Origin: JANSYL01 sp963921255
Lineage (GTDB): Bacteria; Pseudomonadota; Alphaproteobacteria; Rhodobacterales; Rhodobacteraceae
NCBI GenBank assembly: GCA_963921255.3
Contig: CAWUEW020000003.1
Coordinates: 124,001 to 188,000, forward strand
DNA length: 64,000 bases
Reading direction: 5' to 3'
Shown here: positions 17,143 to 24,994 of the stretch, piece after piece
How positions within the stretch are numbered: position 1 is the first letter of the stretch
How the letters are laid out: each line of letters begins with the position of its first letter
Notes under the pieces: model-generated
What the model saw: only the letters and a program-made list of their open reading frames with translations
Databases searched by the model: none
Told to the model about the DNA's origin: nothing
Made by a program: the position numbers and the translations under genes

Positions 17143-19551
17143 CTACCCACCGCGCGGCTTGGCGCGCAAGGTCGGATCGGCCTCTAGCGGATCTTCGGGC
17201 CACGGATGTTTCGGGTAGCGCGCCCGCATGTCCTTGCGCACATCGGCGTAAGAGCCCGCCCAGAAGCCCGGTAAATCTGTCGTGACCTGAATGGGCCGGC
17301 TTGCCGGTGACAACAAAACGACCCGCAGGGGTGTCCGATCCGGTCCGACCACGGGATGGATCGCTGTGCCCAAAACCTCCTGAAGCCTTACTGCGACTTC
17401 GGGTGTCTCGCCGGAATAGTCGATGGCCAAGGCCCGTCCCAATGGGGTGGTCCAAGCTTCGGGGGCTTGCGCATTCACCTGTTGCATCCTGTCCCATCCG
17501 ATCCACGCCGTCAGGGCGTCGGTGGGGTCGAGCCGGGCGATGTCGTCGGCGCTGCGGACATCGGCCACGTATGGGGCAAGCCAGGTCTCGGCCTCGGACA
17601 GAAGATGGTCGTCCGACATGTCCATCACACCGGCGACAGCGATCCGCGCCCGCAAGAGCCGTGCGCGCTTGGTCCAGTTCAGCGCGGACAGGCCCAGATC
17701 CCTGAGACCGTCCAGCGCCGCGGCCGCGACGGCGTCGGCTGGTGGATCTTTCCAAGCCCGATCGTCCAGAACCAGCGCACCGAAGGTTTCCTGCCGCCGG
17801 GTTTCGACCCGGCGGTGTCGCTTGGACCAGTGGCAGCGCTCGGTCCAGGCAATCTGATCGCCGAACAGGCCGCGCAATTCGGCCTCGGTCAGGGCCACGG
17901 CCTGGCGCACCCGAGCCTCGCGTTGATCGCCATCAAGGTCCGTTGCCACGATCAGGCGCGACCCTGCGAGGCTGTCCCCGGCTTGGAAAACGGCACCTTT
18001 GCCGCCGGACAGAATGTAGCGTGGCGCGTCGCCGGGGCGGCGGAGGCCGATCCGGTCCGGGTAGGCGAGGGCGGCCTGTTCGCCCAAACTGCGGTTCGGG
18101 CCCTTGGCGTAGCGGGCGAGGCGACGCGCCTCGGCGATGATCCGGCCGAGCGCGCCACGATCCGCGTCAGCCGGCGGCGGTCCGTTCAGGGCGCGCAAGC
18201 GCCGTTGCAGATCCGTTCCGGCACTCCGCAGAGGATCACGTTCGCCCAAAAGTGCGGCCAAACTCGCGGCACTTTCGTCGCTTTGGATCAGCATGTGGGC
18301 CAAACGCGGGTGCAGGGGCAGCCGCGCCATGGCGCGTCCATGCGGCGTGATCCGGCCCGCGGGGTCGAGGGCGTCCAATCCACCCAACAGGTCGCGGGCT
18401 TCGGCCAGCGCGCCGTCGGGGGGTGGTGTGAGAAAGGCAAGGCCGTCGTCGCTGCCCCAGAGCGCCAGTTCCAACGCCAAGACGGCCAGGTCGGCCGCCG
18501 CGATTTCGGGCGGAGGAAAGGCCGGGAGCGCCCCTTCGGCCCCCTTGGTCCACAGCCGGTAGCACAGGCCCGGCGCCACGCGACCGGCGCGTCCCCGGCG
18601 CTGATCGGCCTCGGCCCGGCTGACAGGCTCGGTCACCAGGCGGCTCATCCCCGAGGCGGGATCGAACCGCGCCCGCCGAGATTTGCCCGCGTCTATGACA
18701 ACGCGCACCCCCTCGATTGTCAGCGAGGTTTCGGCGATGGCGGTGGCCAACACGACCTTGCGGCCGGACCGGGCCGGGGCGATGGCGGCCCGCTGATCGG
18801 CGAGCTTCATGGCGCCAAACAGCATGTGAAGCGCGACGTTGCTCCCCAAACGACCCTCCAACGCCTTGGCGGTCCGGCGAATTTCACCCTCCCCGGGCAA
18901 GAAGACCAGGACATCTCCCCGTGCCTCGGACAGGGCCGTCTGCACGGCATCCGACACGGCCAATTCCAAGCGCGTGTCCTTCGGGATCGGGCGCTTCAAA
19001 TGAATTGTTTCCACTGGAAACGCACGGCCCTCCGACGTGATCAACGGCGCGTCGTCCAGCAGGGCCGCCACCGGGGCGGCGTCGAGGGTCGCGGACATGA
19101 CAAGCAAGTGCAGGTCCGGTCGAAGGGCCTGTCGGACTTCCCAAGCCAGGGCCAATCCCAGATCGGCATTCAGCGACCGCTCGTGAAACTCGTCGAAAAT
19201 CACCAGACCGACCCCCGGAAGGTCGGGGTCATTCTGGAGCATTCGGGTCAGGATGCCTTCGGTCACGACTTCGATGCGGGTGTGGCCGGACACGGCGGTA
19301 TCTCCGCGCACCCGATAGCCCACGGTTTGACCGACCTCTTCGCCGAGGGTCTTTGCCATGCGGTCCGCCGCCGCCCGCGCGGCCAGCCTCCGCGGTTCGA
19401 GCATGATGATCTTGCCGTCGATATCCTCCAATACGGCCAAGGGCACGCCGGTCGTCTTGCCCGCGCCCGGGGGCGCCTGCAGCACGGCACGCCCGTGGTC
19501 CGCCAACGCGCGCTTCAACGCGGGCACTGCATCGGTGATGGGAAGGGGCAA
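17143..19551 (-). CDS. hrpB: ATP-dependent helicase HrpB
   Basis: The product is a DEAH-type helicase of about 802 residues, the usual HrpB length. Visible motifs are Walker A APPGAGKTTG near residue 28, motif II FDEFHERS, motif III MSATLD and motif VI QRRGRAGR. The C-terminal HrpB-specific region follows and ends in the typical KHPWPEDP phrase. Its cellular role in bacteria is poorly defined. The frame has no ATG near the N-terminus. I chose TTG at 19551, which starts 8 nt after the DUF3108 stop and gives the canonical short HrpB N-terminus; the frame also opens with TTG at 19626, overlapping the upstream gene. It is probably cotranscribed with selD. Confidence 0.92.
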   Translation of the reverse strand: MPLPITDAVPALKRALADHGRAVLQAPPGAGKTTGVPLAVLEDIDGKIIMLEPRRLAARAAADRMAKTLGEEVGQTVGYRVRGDTAVSGHTRIEVVTEGILTRMLQNDPDLPGVGLVIFDEFHERSLNADLGLALAWEVRQALRPDLHLLVMSATLDAAPVAALLDDAPLITSEGRAFPVETIHLKRPIPKDTRLELAVSDAVQTALSEARGDVLVFLPGEGEIRRTAKALEGRLGSNVALHMLFGAMKLADQRAAIAPARSGRKVVLATAIAETSLTIEGVRVVIDAGKSRRARFDPASGMSRLVTEPVSRAEADQRRGRAGRVAPGLCYRLWTKGAEGALPAFPPPEIAAADLAVLALELALWGSDDGLAFLTPPPDGALAEARDLLGGLDALDPAGRITPHGRAMARLPLHPRLAHMLIQSDESAASLAALLGERDPLRSAGTDLQRRLRALNGPPPADADRGALGRIIAEARRLARYAKGPNRSLGEQAALAYPDRIGLRRPGDAPRYILSGGKGAVFQAGDSLAGSRLIVATDLDGDQREARVRQAVALTEAELRGLFGDQIAWTERCHWSKRHRRVETRRQETFGALVLDDRAWKDPPADAVAAAALDGLRDLGLSALNWTKRARLLRARIAVAGVMDMSDDHLLSEAETWLAPYVADVRSADDIARLDPTDALTAWIGWDRMQQVNAQAPEAWTTPLGRALAIDYSGETPEVAVRLQEVLGTAIHPVVGPDRTPLRVVLLSPASRPIQVTTDLPGFWAGSYADVRKDMRARYPKHPWPEDPLEADPTLRAKPRGG

Positions 19552-19559
19552 GGCCGTAT

Positions 19560-20267
19560 CTAGTTCCGTCTGACGATCCGAATGGGCCCCAAAAGGGACG
19601 CCGTTTGAACCTCTGTCAACAGCCAACCCGAGTCGGTGCGGCTGTAGTGTGCGGTGAAGGGAAAGTGACGCCGTTCGTTCATTTCGTCGGGTGTGAACCC
19701 GGCGACGCGGCTGTATTGGCCTGAACAGGTCATCCCGCGATCGGACGCAACCGGCGCGAAGAGCCGCAACTCGGATTGGCGCACGCCATCATACACGGAC
19801 ATCGCTTCGTCGCAGGTGGGCGTCTGCGGCCGTGAACGCATGATCCGCCAAAGGGCCGTGAGCGGATCAATCGCGCCGGCCGCGTCGTCCGGGGAAACAT
19901 GGCCGGGGCCGGGCGGCGGGGATTGTTCAAGAACGGTCGCTATGGGCCCGGCCCAGGACAGGGACACCTGGCTCTGGCGTTGGCCCGTATCGATGTCTTC
20001 ACTGTAGGCCACAGGCACGTGCGCCGGTCCTGCCCGATGGCCCTGGGCGGCGAGATGAAGTCGGACACGGGCGAACACGGCGACCAATCCCGTTGCTTCT
20101 ACGCGTCCTGCCACGGCGTAGGCTGTGTCCGTTTCCCGGGCTGCAACGCGGATTTCGGCGACGGTCAATCCCCGGAACCGCACATCGAAAGCGGTCTGAT
20201 CCTGCACCTGCGCCGTGACGGGCAGAGCCGCGAACAGGCTCAGGACCAGTCCGAGAATTTGACGCAT
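19560..20267 (-). CDS. DUF3108-like periplasmic protein
   Basis: The 235-residue product starts with a clear signal peptide (MRQILGLVLSLFAALPVTAQ). GGAGGG lies 8 nt upstream of the ATG at 20267, which is why I preferred it to the upstream frame opening. The mature protein is beta-rich with phrases such as FDVRFRGLTVAEIRV and YSRTDSGWLLTEVQTA, which match DUF3108-type proteins. It has two cysteines (in TCDEAM and TCSGQY) that could pair. Its stop lies 8 nt before the probable hrpB start. Function is unknown; an envelope role is likely from the signal. Confidence 0.82.
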   Translation of the reverse strand: MRQILGLVLSLFAALPVTAQVQDQTAFDVRFRGLTVAEIRVAARETDTAYAVAGRVEATGLVAVFARVRLHLAAQGHRAGPAHVPVAYSEDIDTGQRQSQVSLSWAGPIATVLEQSPPPGPGHVSPDDAAGAIDPLTALWRIMRSRPQTPTCDEAMSVYDGVRQSELRLFAPVASDRGMTCSGQYSRVAGFTPDEMNERRHFPFTAHYSRTDSGWLLTEVQTASLLGPIRIVRRN

Positions 20268-20375
20268 TGCACGGTCCCTCCGGGCTGGACACGACTTCCC
20301 CGAACCGGGCATTAAGCACCGACCACGGCATCCAGCCGCCCCGTGCGGTGTTTAGGCGGAAAAGACGACCCTTAG

Positions 20376-21368
20376 ATGACAGACCCGACCCCACCGACCG
20401 AGGATCTGGCGCGCCGCATCCTGGCAGGCGAGCGCCGCGCACTGGCCCGGGCGGTGACCTTGGTCGAAAGCACACGGGCGGATCATCGTGCCGCCGCCAC
20501 GGCCCTGCTCGAGCATCTGAGGGGCCACGGCCGGCAGGCGCTTCGGATTGGGCTGTCGGGCACGCCGGGTGTGGGAAAATCGACCTTCATCGAAGCGTTC
20601 GGCATGGCGCTGGTCGAGGCTGGCCTGAAGGTTGCCGTTCTGGCCGTTGATCCGTCGTCAACCCGATCCGGCGGGTCCATTCTGGGCGACAAGACCCGGA
20701 TGGAGCGTCTTAGCCGCGAACCGAAGGCGTTCATTCGCCCGTCGCCATCGCTGTCGCATCTTGGCGGCGTGTCGCGCCGCACGCGCGAAGCCGTCGCGCT
20801 CTGCGAAGCCGCGGACTTTGATGTCGTTCTGATCGAAACCGTGGGGGTCGGACAATCCGAGACCATGGTGGCCGAAATGTGCGATCTGTTTGTACTGCTC
20901 TTGGCGCCGGCGGGCGGGGATGAGTTGCAGGGCGTGAAGCGTGGGATCATGGAAATCGCCGACCTGATCCTCGTGAACAAGGCCGATGGAGATCTGAAGG
21001 CGACCGCGACGCGAACGGTGGCGGATTATGCTGGTGCATTGCGCCTTTTGCGGAAACGCCCGCAGGACCCCGAGGGGTTCCCCAAGGCATTGGCCGTTTC
21101 GGCTGTGACCGGGGACGGATTGACCGCGGCGTGGGGCGAAATGCAGACGCTGGCCAACTGGCGACAAGCGGAAGGCATTTGGGCCGACCGGCGCGCAGAA
21201 CAGGCGTCGCACTGGTTTGAACAGGAAGTGCGCGCCGGGCTGTTGGCGCGCCTCGAACGCGATGCCGGGGTCCGCCAGGACATGCAGGATATGGCGGCAC
21301 AGGTTGCCGAGGGACAGATCAGCCCGGATGCGGCGGCCGAGGCGCTTCTCGCGCGGTTGCGCGGCTAG
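20376..21368 (+). CDS. meaB: Methylmalonyl-CoA mutase-associated GTPase MeaB
   Basis: The 330-residue product has the MeaB G domain: G1 GTPGVGKST near residues 60-68, AVDPSSTRSGGSILGDKTRM typical of the family, ETVGVGQSE as switch/G3, and NKADGD as G4. MeaB protects and reactivates B12-dependent methylmalonyl-CoA mutase in propionyl-CoA degradation and the ethylmalonyl-CoA pathway. The mutase is not in this window. The gene stands alone, divergent from the DUF3108 gene; the FkbM gene starts 46 bp downstream. Confidence 0.95.
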   Translation: MTDPTPPTEDLARRILAGERRALARAVTLVESTRADHRAAATALLEHLRGHGRQALRIGLSGTPGVGKSTFIEAFGMALVEAGLKVAVLAVDPSSTRSGGSILGDKTRMERLSREPKAFIRPSPSLSHLGGVSRRTREAVALCEAADFDVVLIETVGVGQSETMVAEMCDLFVLLLAPAGGDELQGVKRGIMEIADLILVNKADGDLKATATRTVADYAGALRLLRKRPQDPEGFPKALAVSAVTGDGLTAAWGEMQTLANWRQAEGIWADRRAEQASHWFEQEVRAGLLARLERDAGVRQDMQDMAAQVAEGQISPDAAAEALLARLRG

Positions 21369-21414
21369 CCGGTTGCCGGTATCGACTTCGGACCGCGAGC
21401 TTCAAAGGTGCCCC

Positions 21415-22125
21415 GTGAAAGACCCGTTTCGCAATTTCCGCATGCACTGGCACTTCCAGGTGGGAACCAAGGTGGCATCCGTGCGGGGCGTGCGCTTGGC
21501 GACGGACCCAAGCAAGCCGAAATCGGTGCGGCGCGCGATTTTCAAACGGAATTACGAAGACGCCGAGGCCAACCTTCTGCCGATGGCCGTTGCGACGGGC
21601 GACCGAGTGTTGGAAATCGGCGGCGGGGTCGGGTTCATTGGCATCCTGGCCACAAAGCGCGCCGGCGAAGGGCAGGTTACGTCTTACGAAGCCAACCCCG
21701 ACATGGCCGCGGTGATCAAGGCCAACTATGATCTCAATGGTCTGGTTGGCGATGTCCGCATGAAGGCCATCACCGGGGACGGCCGCACCCTGACCTTCTA
21801 CAAGGCCGATAACGTCCTATCCTCGTCACTGGTCGATCGCGATGATCTGCGGACCGGGCGGCAGAAAATCGAGGTGCCGTCCGACTCGATTGATGCGGCG
21901 ATTGACGAGATCGCCCCGGACGTCGTGATCATGGATGTCGAAGGCGCCGAAGAAGAGGTCCTACCCAAGGTCGCGGCCCGTGGGGTCGCCCGCATGCTGG
22001 TCGAGTTTCATCCCCACATCATCGGTCAGGACCGGACCGAGGCGCTGAAGGCCACCGTGCTGGAAGCCGGGTACGAGGTTCTTGGCGCATCGAGTGCCAA
22101 CATCCTGTTCGGACGCAAGACCTGA
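21415..22125 (+). CDS. FkbM-family SAM-dependent methyltransferase
   Basis: The 236-residue product has the SAM motif VLEIGGGVGFIGI near residues 65-77, then SYEANPDM, and the FkbM-typical acidic motif VVIMDVEGAEEEVL near residues 170-183 and the LVEFHPHIIG segment. The start is GTG at 21415 with AAAGGTG 5 nt upstream; the frame extends upstream inside meaB without a ribosome site. FkbM enzymes methylate hydroxyls of sugars or small molecules. There is no visible polysaccharide cluster, so the substrate is unknown. It probably shares a transcript with meaB. Confidence 0.88.
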   Translation: MKDPFRNFRMHWHFQVGTKVASVRGVRLATDPSKPKSVRRAIFKRNYEDAEANLLPMAVATGDRVLEIGGGVGFIGILATKRAGEGQVTSYEANPDMAAVIKANYDLNGLVGDVRMKAITGDGRTLTFYKADNVLSSSLVDRDDLRTGRQKIEVPSDSIDAAIDEIAPDVVIMDVEGAEEEVLPKVAARGVARMLVEFHPHIIGQDRTEALKATVLEAGYEVLGASSANILFGRKT

Positions 22126-22136
22126 GCGCTGCGCCC

Positions 22137-22412
22137 TCAGCGGAAGATGTCTTCGCCCTGCTGGTCGATCAGCATCTTTGCCTTGAGCAGTGAAATCCGC
22201 TCGGCCTCTTCCGCGTCATTGCAGCGATCGGCGCGGATCATGTGATGGGTCTTGGTCTCGCCATCGACATCCTTTTCGATGCGCGCGCCGATGCGATAGC
22301 CGCCCTGTCCCGACTCCGGCGCGACGAAAATCCGAAACCCTTCGTGCAGTTCGGGTTCCACCGACGCGGCTGCTTTTCCGCCACCGCCGAACAACTTTGA
22401 GAATAGGGACAT
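22137..22412 (-). CDS. HlyU-family protein
   Basis: The 91-residue product resembles HlyU-type small proteins: an N-terminal MSLFSKLFGGGG leader, then a beta-rich core with GYRIGARIEKDVDG and a C-terminal helix (EAERISLLKAKMLIDQQGEDIF). GGAGG is 8 nt upstream of the ATG at 22412. Known HlyU proteins are transcription regulators in vibrios, but alphaproteobacterial members are uncharacterised and I see no helix-turn-helix of the ArsR kind here. It lies 20 bp downstream of the IMPACT-family gene and is probably in the same operon. Confidence 0.82.
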   Translation of the reverse strand: MSLFSKLFGGGGKAAASVEPELHEGFRIFVAPESGQGGYRIGARIEKDVDGETKTHHMIRADRCNDAEEAERISLLKAKMLIDQQGEDIFR

Positions 22413-22432
22413 GGTCGGGGCCTCCACTTGGG

Positions 22433-22795
22433 TCAGGGGCGATCAAGATGGTCCAGATAATAGCTAACGCAATCTTGCACCCGACGAAACCGATCACCGC
22501 CCAGATGGGTTCCGCCGAACCATCGGGTCACAATCACCACGTGATCGCGCAGCCCGTTGCGTTCCAGCATGCGCAGGATGACCATGCCGGCGCCGGCCTC
22601 GCCATCGTCATTCTTGATCGGCCCCTCCTCGGTCAGAAGAGCCCAGGTGTTGTGCGTCGCTTTTGCGAATTTCTTCTGTTTCTTGAGGGCCTTGATGAGC
22701 GCCAAGGCCTCGGCCTTGGACGCGGCCGGCCCGCCGGACACCGCATATTTGGAGCCGCGGTCCGTCAGAATGGAGTCGTACACGGTCAGCGCCAT
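22433..22795 (-). CDS. IMPACT/YigZ-family protein
   Basis: The 120-residue product covers the N-terminal domain of the YigZ/IMPACT family (UPF0029): KKFAKATHNTWAL, DDGEAGAGM and the characteristic VTRWFGGTHLGGDRF motif. It lacks the C-terminal domain of full-length YigZ (about 200 residues), a common short form in alphaproteobacteria. The biochemical role is not established. It is followed 20 bp later by the HlyU-like gene. Confidence 0.85.
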   Translation of the reverse strand: MALTVYDSILTDRGSKYAVSGGPAASKAEALALIKALKKQKKFAKATHNTWALLTEEGPIKNDDGEAGAGMVILRMLERNGLRDHVVIVTRWFGGTHLGGDRFRRVQDCVSYYLDHLDRP

Positions 22796-22830
22796 GTCTG
22801 CCTACCTGGCCCCTTGGCGTGGGGTCCCGT

Positions 22831-22865
22831 AAGCGCAAAAGACGCCCCCGCCCGAACGACCGGGC
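22831..22865 (-). terminator. Possible rpoD transcription terminator
   Basis: On the minus strand after the rpoD stop, a 5-bp GC stem (GCCCG...CGGGC, 22850-22865) with a 6-nt loop is followed after about 9 nt by CTTTTG (the plus strand shows CAAAAG). The stem is short and the T-run is displaced, so this is only suggestive. Confidence 0.3.
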
Positions 22866-22892
22866 AGAGGACGATGACCCCGCATGCGCCGT

Positions 22893-24887
22893 TTATTGAT
22901 CGAGGAAGCTGCGCAGCTTGCGGCTGCGGCTTGGGTGCTTCAGTTTCCGCAAGGCCTTCGCTTCGATCTGCCGGATCCGTTCGCGGGTCACGCTGAACTG
23001 CTGGCCGACCTCTTCAAGGGTGTGGTCGGTGTTCATCCCGATGCCAAAGCGCATCCGCAGCACGCGTTCTTCCCGCGGCGTGAGCGCAGCCAGAACCCGC
23101 GTGGTGGTTTCCTTGAGGTTTTCCTGAATGGCGCTGTCCAACGGCAGAACAGCATTCTTGTCCTCGATGAAATCACCAAGCTGGCTGTCTTCCTCGTCCC
23201 CGATGGGGGTCTCAAGGCTGATCGGTTCCTTGGCGATCTTCATCACCTTGCGGACCTTCGCAAGCGGCATCTGCAGCTTTTCCGCCAATTCTTCCGGCGT
23301 CGGTTCGCGACCGATTTCATGCAGCATCTGACGCCCGGTGCGCACCAGCTTGTTGATCGTTTCGATCATATGGACCGGGATACGGATGGTGCGGGCCTGG
23401 TCTGCGATCGAGCGGGTGATCGCCTGGCGGATCCACCATGTCGCGTAGGTCGAGAATTTGTAGCCACGGCGGTATTCGAACTTATCGACGGCCTTCATAA
23501 GGCCGATATTCCCTTCCTGGATCAGGTCGAGGAACTGGAGGCCACGGTTGGTGTATTTCTTGGCAATCGAGATCACGAGGCGCAGGTTGGCTTCGACCAT
23601 CTCTTTCTTGGCTTGGCGGGCTTCTTTCTCGCCCTTCTGGACCTGGTTCACGATGCGGCGGAACTCGGGGATGTCCAAGCCAACATAGGTGCCGACCTGA
23701 GCCATATCGGCGCGCAGGGTTTCAACCTTGTCGCGGGAACGCTCCATGAGCGCCTGCCAGCCCCGGCCGGACTTTTCCGTCATCCGGTCGACCCAGGTCG
23801 GGTCCAACTCGTATCCGCGGTATTCCTCGATGAATTCGCGGCGATTGATCCGGGCCTGGTCGGCCAGTTTCACCATGCCGCTGTCGATCGACATGATCCG
23901 GCGGTTGATCCCGTAGAGCTGGTCGATCAGCGCTTCGATCCGGTTGTTGTGGAGGTGCAGTTCGTTCACCAGTTCCACAATCTCGGCCCGCAGCTTCTGG
24001 TACTGGGCTTCGTCTTTGGTCGAAAAGCTGGCGTCTTCGTTCAGCGTCGCAGAAATCCGGGCGTCCTGCATGTCCGACAGCATCGCATAGTCTTCGGCGA
24101 TGCGATCCAGAATATCGAGGACGCGCGGCTTCAGCGCGGCTTCCATCGCCGCAAGGCTCATGTTGGCCTGATCATCCTCATCGTCGTCGTCATCCTTGGC
24201 GATGGGATTGCCGTCCGCGTCCAGTTCGGGCTGGTCATCGGCTTTTTCGGTCGGCTTCTGATCGGTGTTGGCGGCGGCCATGGGCACGACCGGCTCGTCG
24301 TCATCGCCGTCTTCACCCATCTGGTTGCCAAAGGTGGCATCCAGGTCAATCACGTCGCGCAGCAGGATGTCTTCGTCCAACAGTTCGTCGCGCCAGATCG
24401 TGATGGCCTGGAAGGTCAGGGGGCTTTCGCACAGACCCGCGATCATCGTGTTGCGGCCAGCTTCGATCCGCTTGGCGATCGCAATCTCGCCTTCACGGCT
24501 CAGCAGTTCGACCGAGCCCATCTCGCGCAGGTACATGCGCACAGGGTCGTCGGTACGATCCAGCTTCTCGGTTTCTGTCTGGGCGACGGCCACTTCCCGC
24601 GAGGTCGAGGTCTCGACCACTTCGGTCGAGCCCTTTTGCTCATCCCCGTCTTCGGCTTCGTCGTCTTCAATGATGTTGATGCCCATTTCGCTGAGCATCG
24701 ACATCACGTCTTCGATCTGTTCCGAGCTGACCTGATCGGGCGGCAATACCGTGTTGAGTTGATCGTAGGTGATGTAGCCCCGCGCCCGTGCATCCGCGAT
24801 CATCTTTTTGACGGCGGCTTGGCTCATATCGAGGCTGATCTCGGGCTCTTCGCCGTTTTGTTTGCGATCGTCGGTATCTTTCGCCAT
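22893..24887 (-). CDS. rpoD: RNA polymerase primary sigma factor RpoD (sigma-70)
   Basis: The 664-residue product is full length for an alphaproteobacterial RpoD. It has region 1.1 at the N-terminus, region 1.2 (DPVRMYLREMGSVELLSREGEI), a long acidic non-conserved insert (about 165-330, with Asp/Glu runs), then regions 2 to 4 with the core-binding and -10 recognition motifs (RGLQFLDLIQEGNIGLMKAVDKF, YATWWIRQAI) and region 4.2 (TREEVGQQFSVTRERIRQIEAKALRKLKHPSR-like end). AAAGGA lies 9 nt upstream of the ATG. It follows dnaG by 107 bp, the ancient macromolecular synthesis arrangement. A 17-nt palindrome sits between the two. Confidence 0.97.
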   Translation of the reverse strand: MAKDTDDRKQNGEEPEISLDMSQAAVKKMIADARARGYITYDQLNTVLPPDQVSSEQIEDVMSMLSEMGINIIEDDEAEDGDEQKGSTEVVETSTSREVAVAQTETEKLDRTDDPVRMYLREMGSVELLSREGEIAIAKRIEAGRNTMIAGLCESPLTFQAITIWRDELLDEDILLRDVIDLDATFGNQMGEDGDDDEPVVPMAAANTDQKPTEKADDQPELDADGNPIAKDDDDDEDDQANMSLAAMEAALKPRVLDILDRIAEDYAMLSDMQDARISATLNEDASFSTKDEAQYQKLRAEIVELVNELHLHNNRIEALIDQLYGINRRIMSIDSGMVKLADQARINRREFIEEYRGYELDPTWVDRMTEKSGRGWQALMERSRDKVETLRADMAQVGTYVGLDIPEFRRIVNQVQKGEKEARQAKKEMVEANLRLVISIAKKYTNRGLQFLDLIQEGNIGLMKAVDKFEYRRGYKFSTYATWWIRQAITRSIADQARTIRIPVHMIETINKLVRTGRQMLHEIGREPTPEELAEKLQMPLAKVRKVMKIAKEPISLETPIGDEEDSQLGDFIEDKNAVLPLDSAIQENLKETTTRVLAALTPREERVLRMRFGIGMNTDHTLEEVGQQFSVTRERIRQIEAKALRKLKHPSRSRKLRSFLDQ

Positions 24888-24969
24888 GGGCAGGTGTCCT
24901 TTGGCTGTCCTACGTTTCGAATCGACTGGTCCGGCTGAGTCGTTCCGTTGCGTGTGAAAACTATGTAAT

Positions 24970-24986
24970 GCGAATCAGTGATTCGC
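24970..24986. promoter_or_regulatory. 17-nt palindrome between dnaG and rpoD
   Basis: The arms GCGAATCA and TGATTCGC flank a single central base, an exact dyad. It lies 8 nt past the dnaG stop and 82 nt before the rpoD start. As DNA it could be a repressor site; as RNA it could form a 7-bp stem with a 3-nt loop. In E. coli the dnaG-rpoD junction is a known RNA-processing site, so a processing or attenuation role is possible. Its role here is inference. Confidence 0.5.
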
Positions 24987-24994
24987 CTAGGCCG

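Noticed and set aside
17356..19563. 735-codon plus-strand frame opposite hrpB
   Set aside because: Shadow of hrpB; no ribosome site and Gln/Gly/Arg-rich filler sequence.
22884..24938. 684-codon plus-strand frame opposite rpoD
   Set aside because: Antisense shadow of the sigma factor gene; amino acids are the expected hydrophobic mirror of acidic helices.
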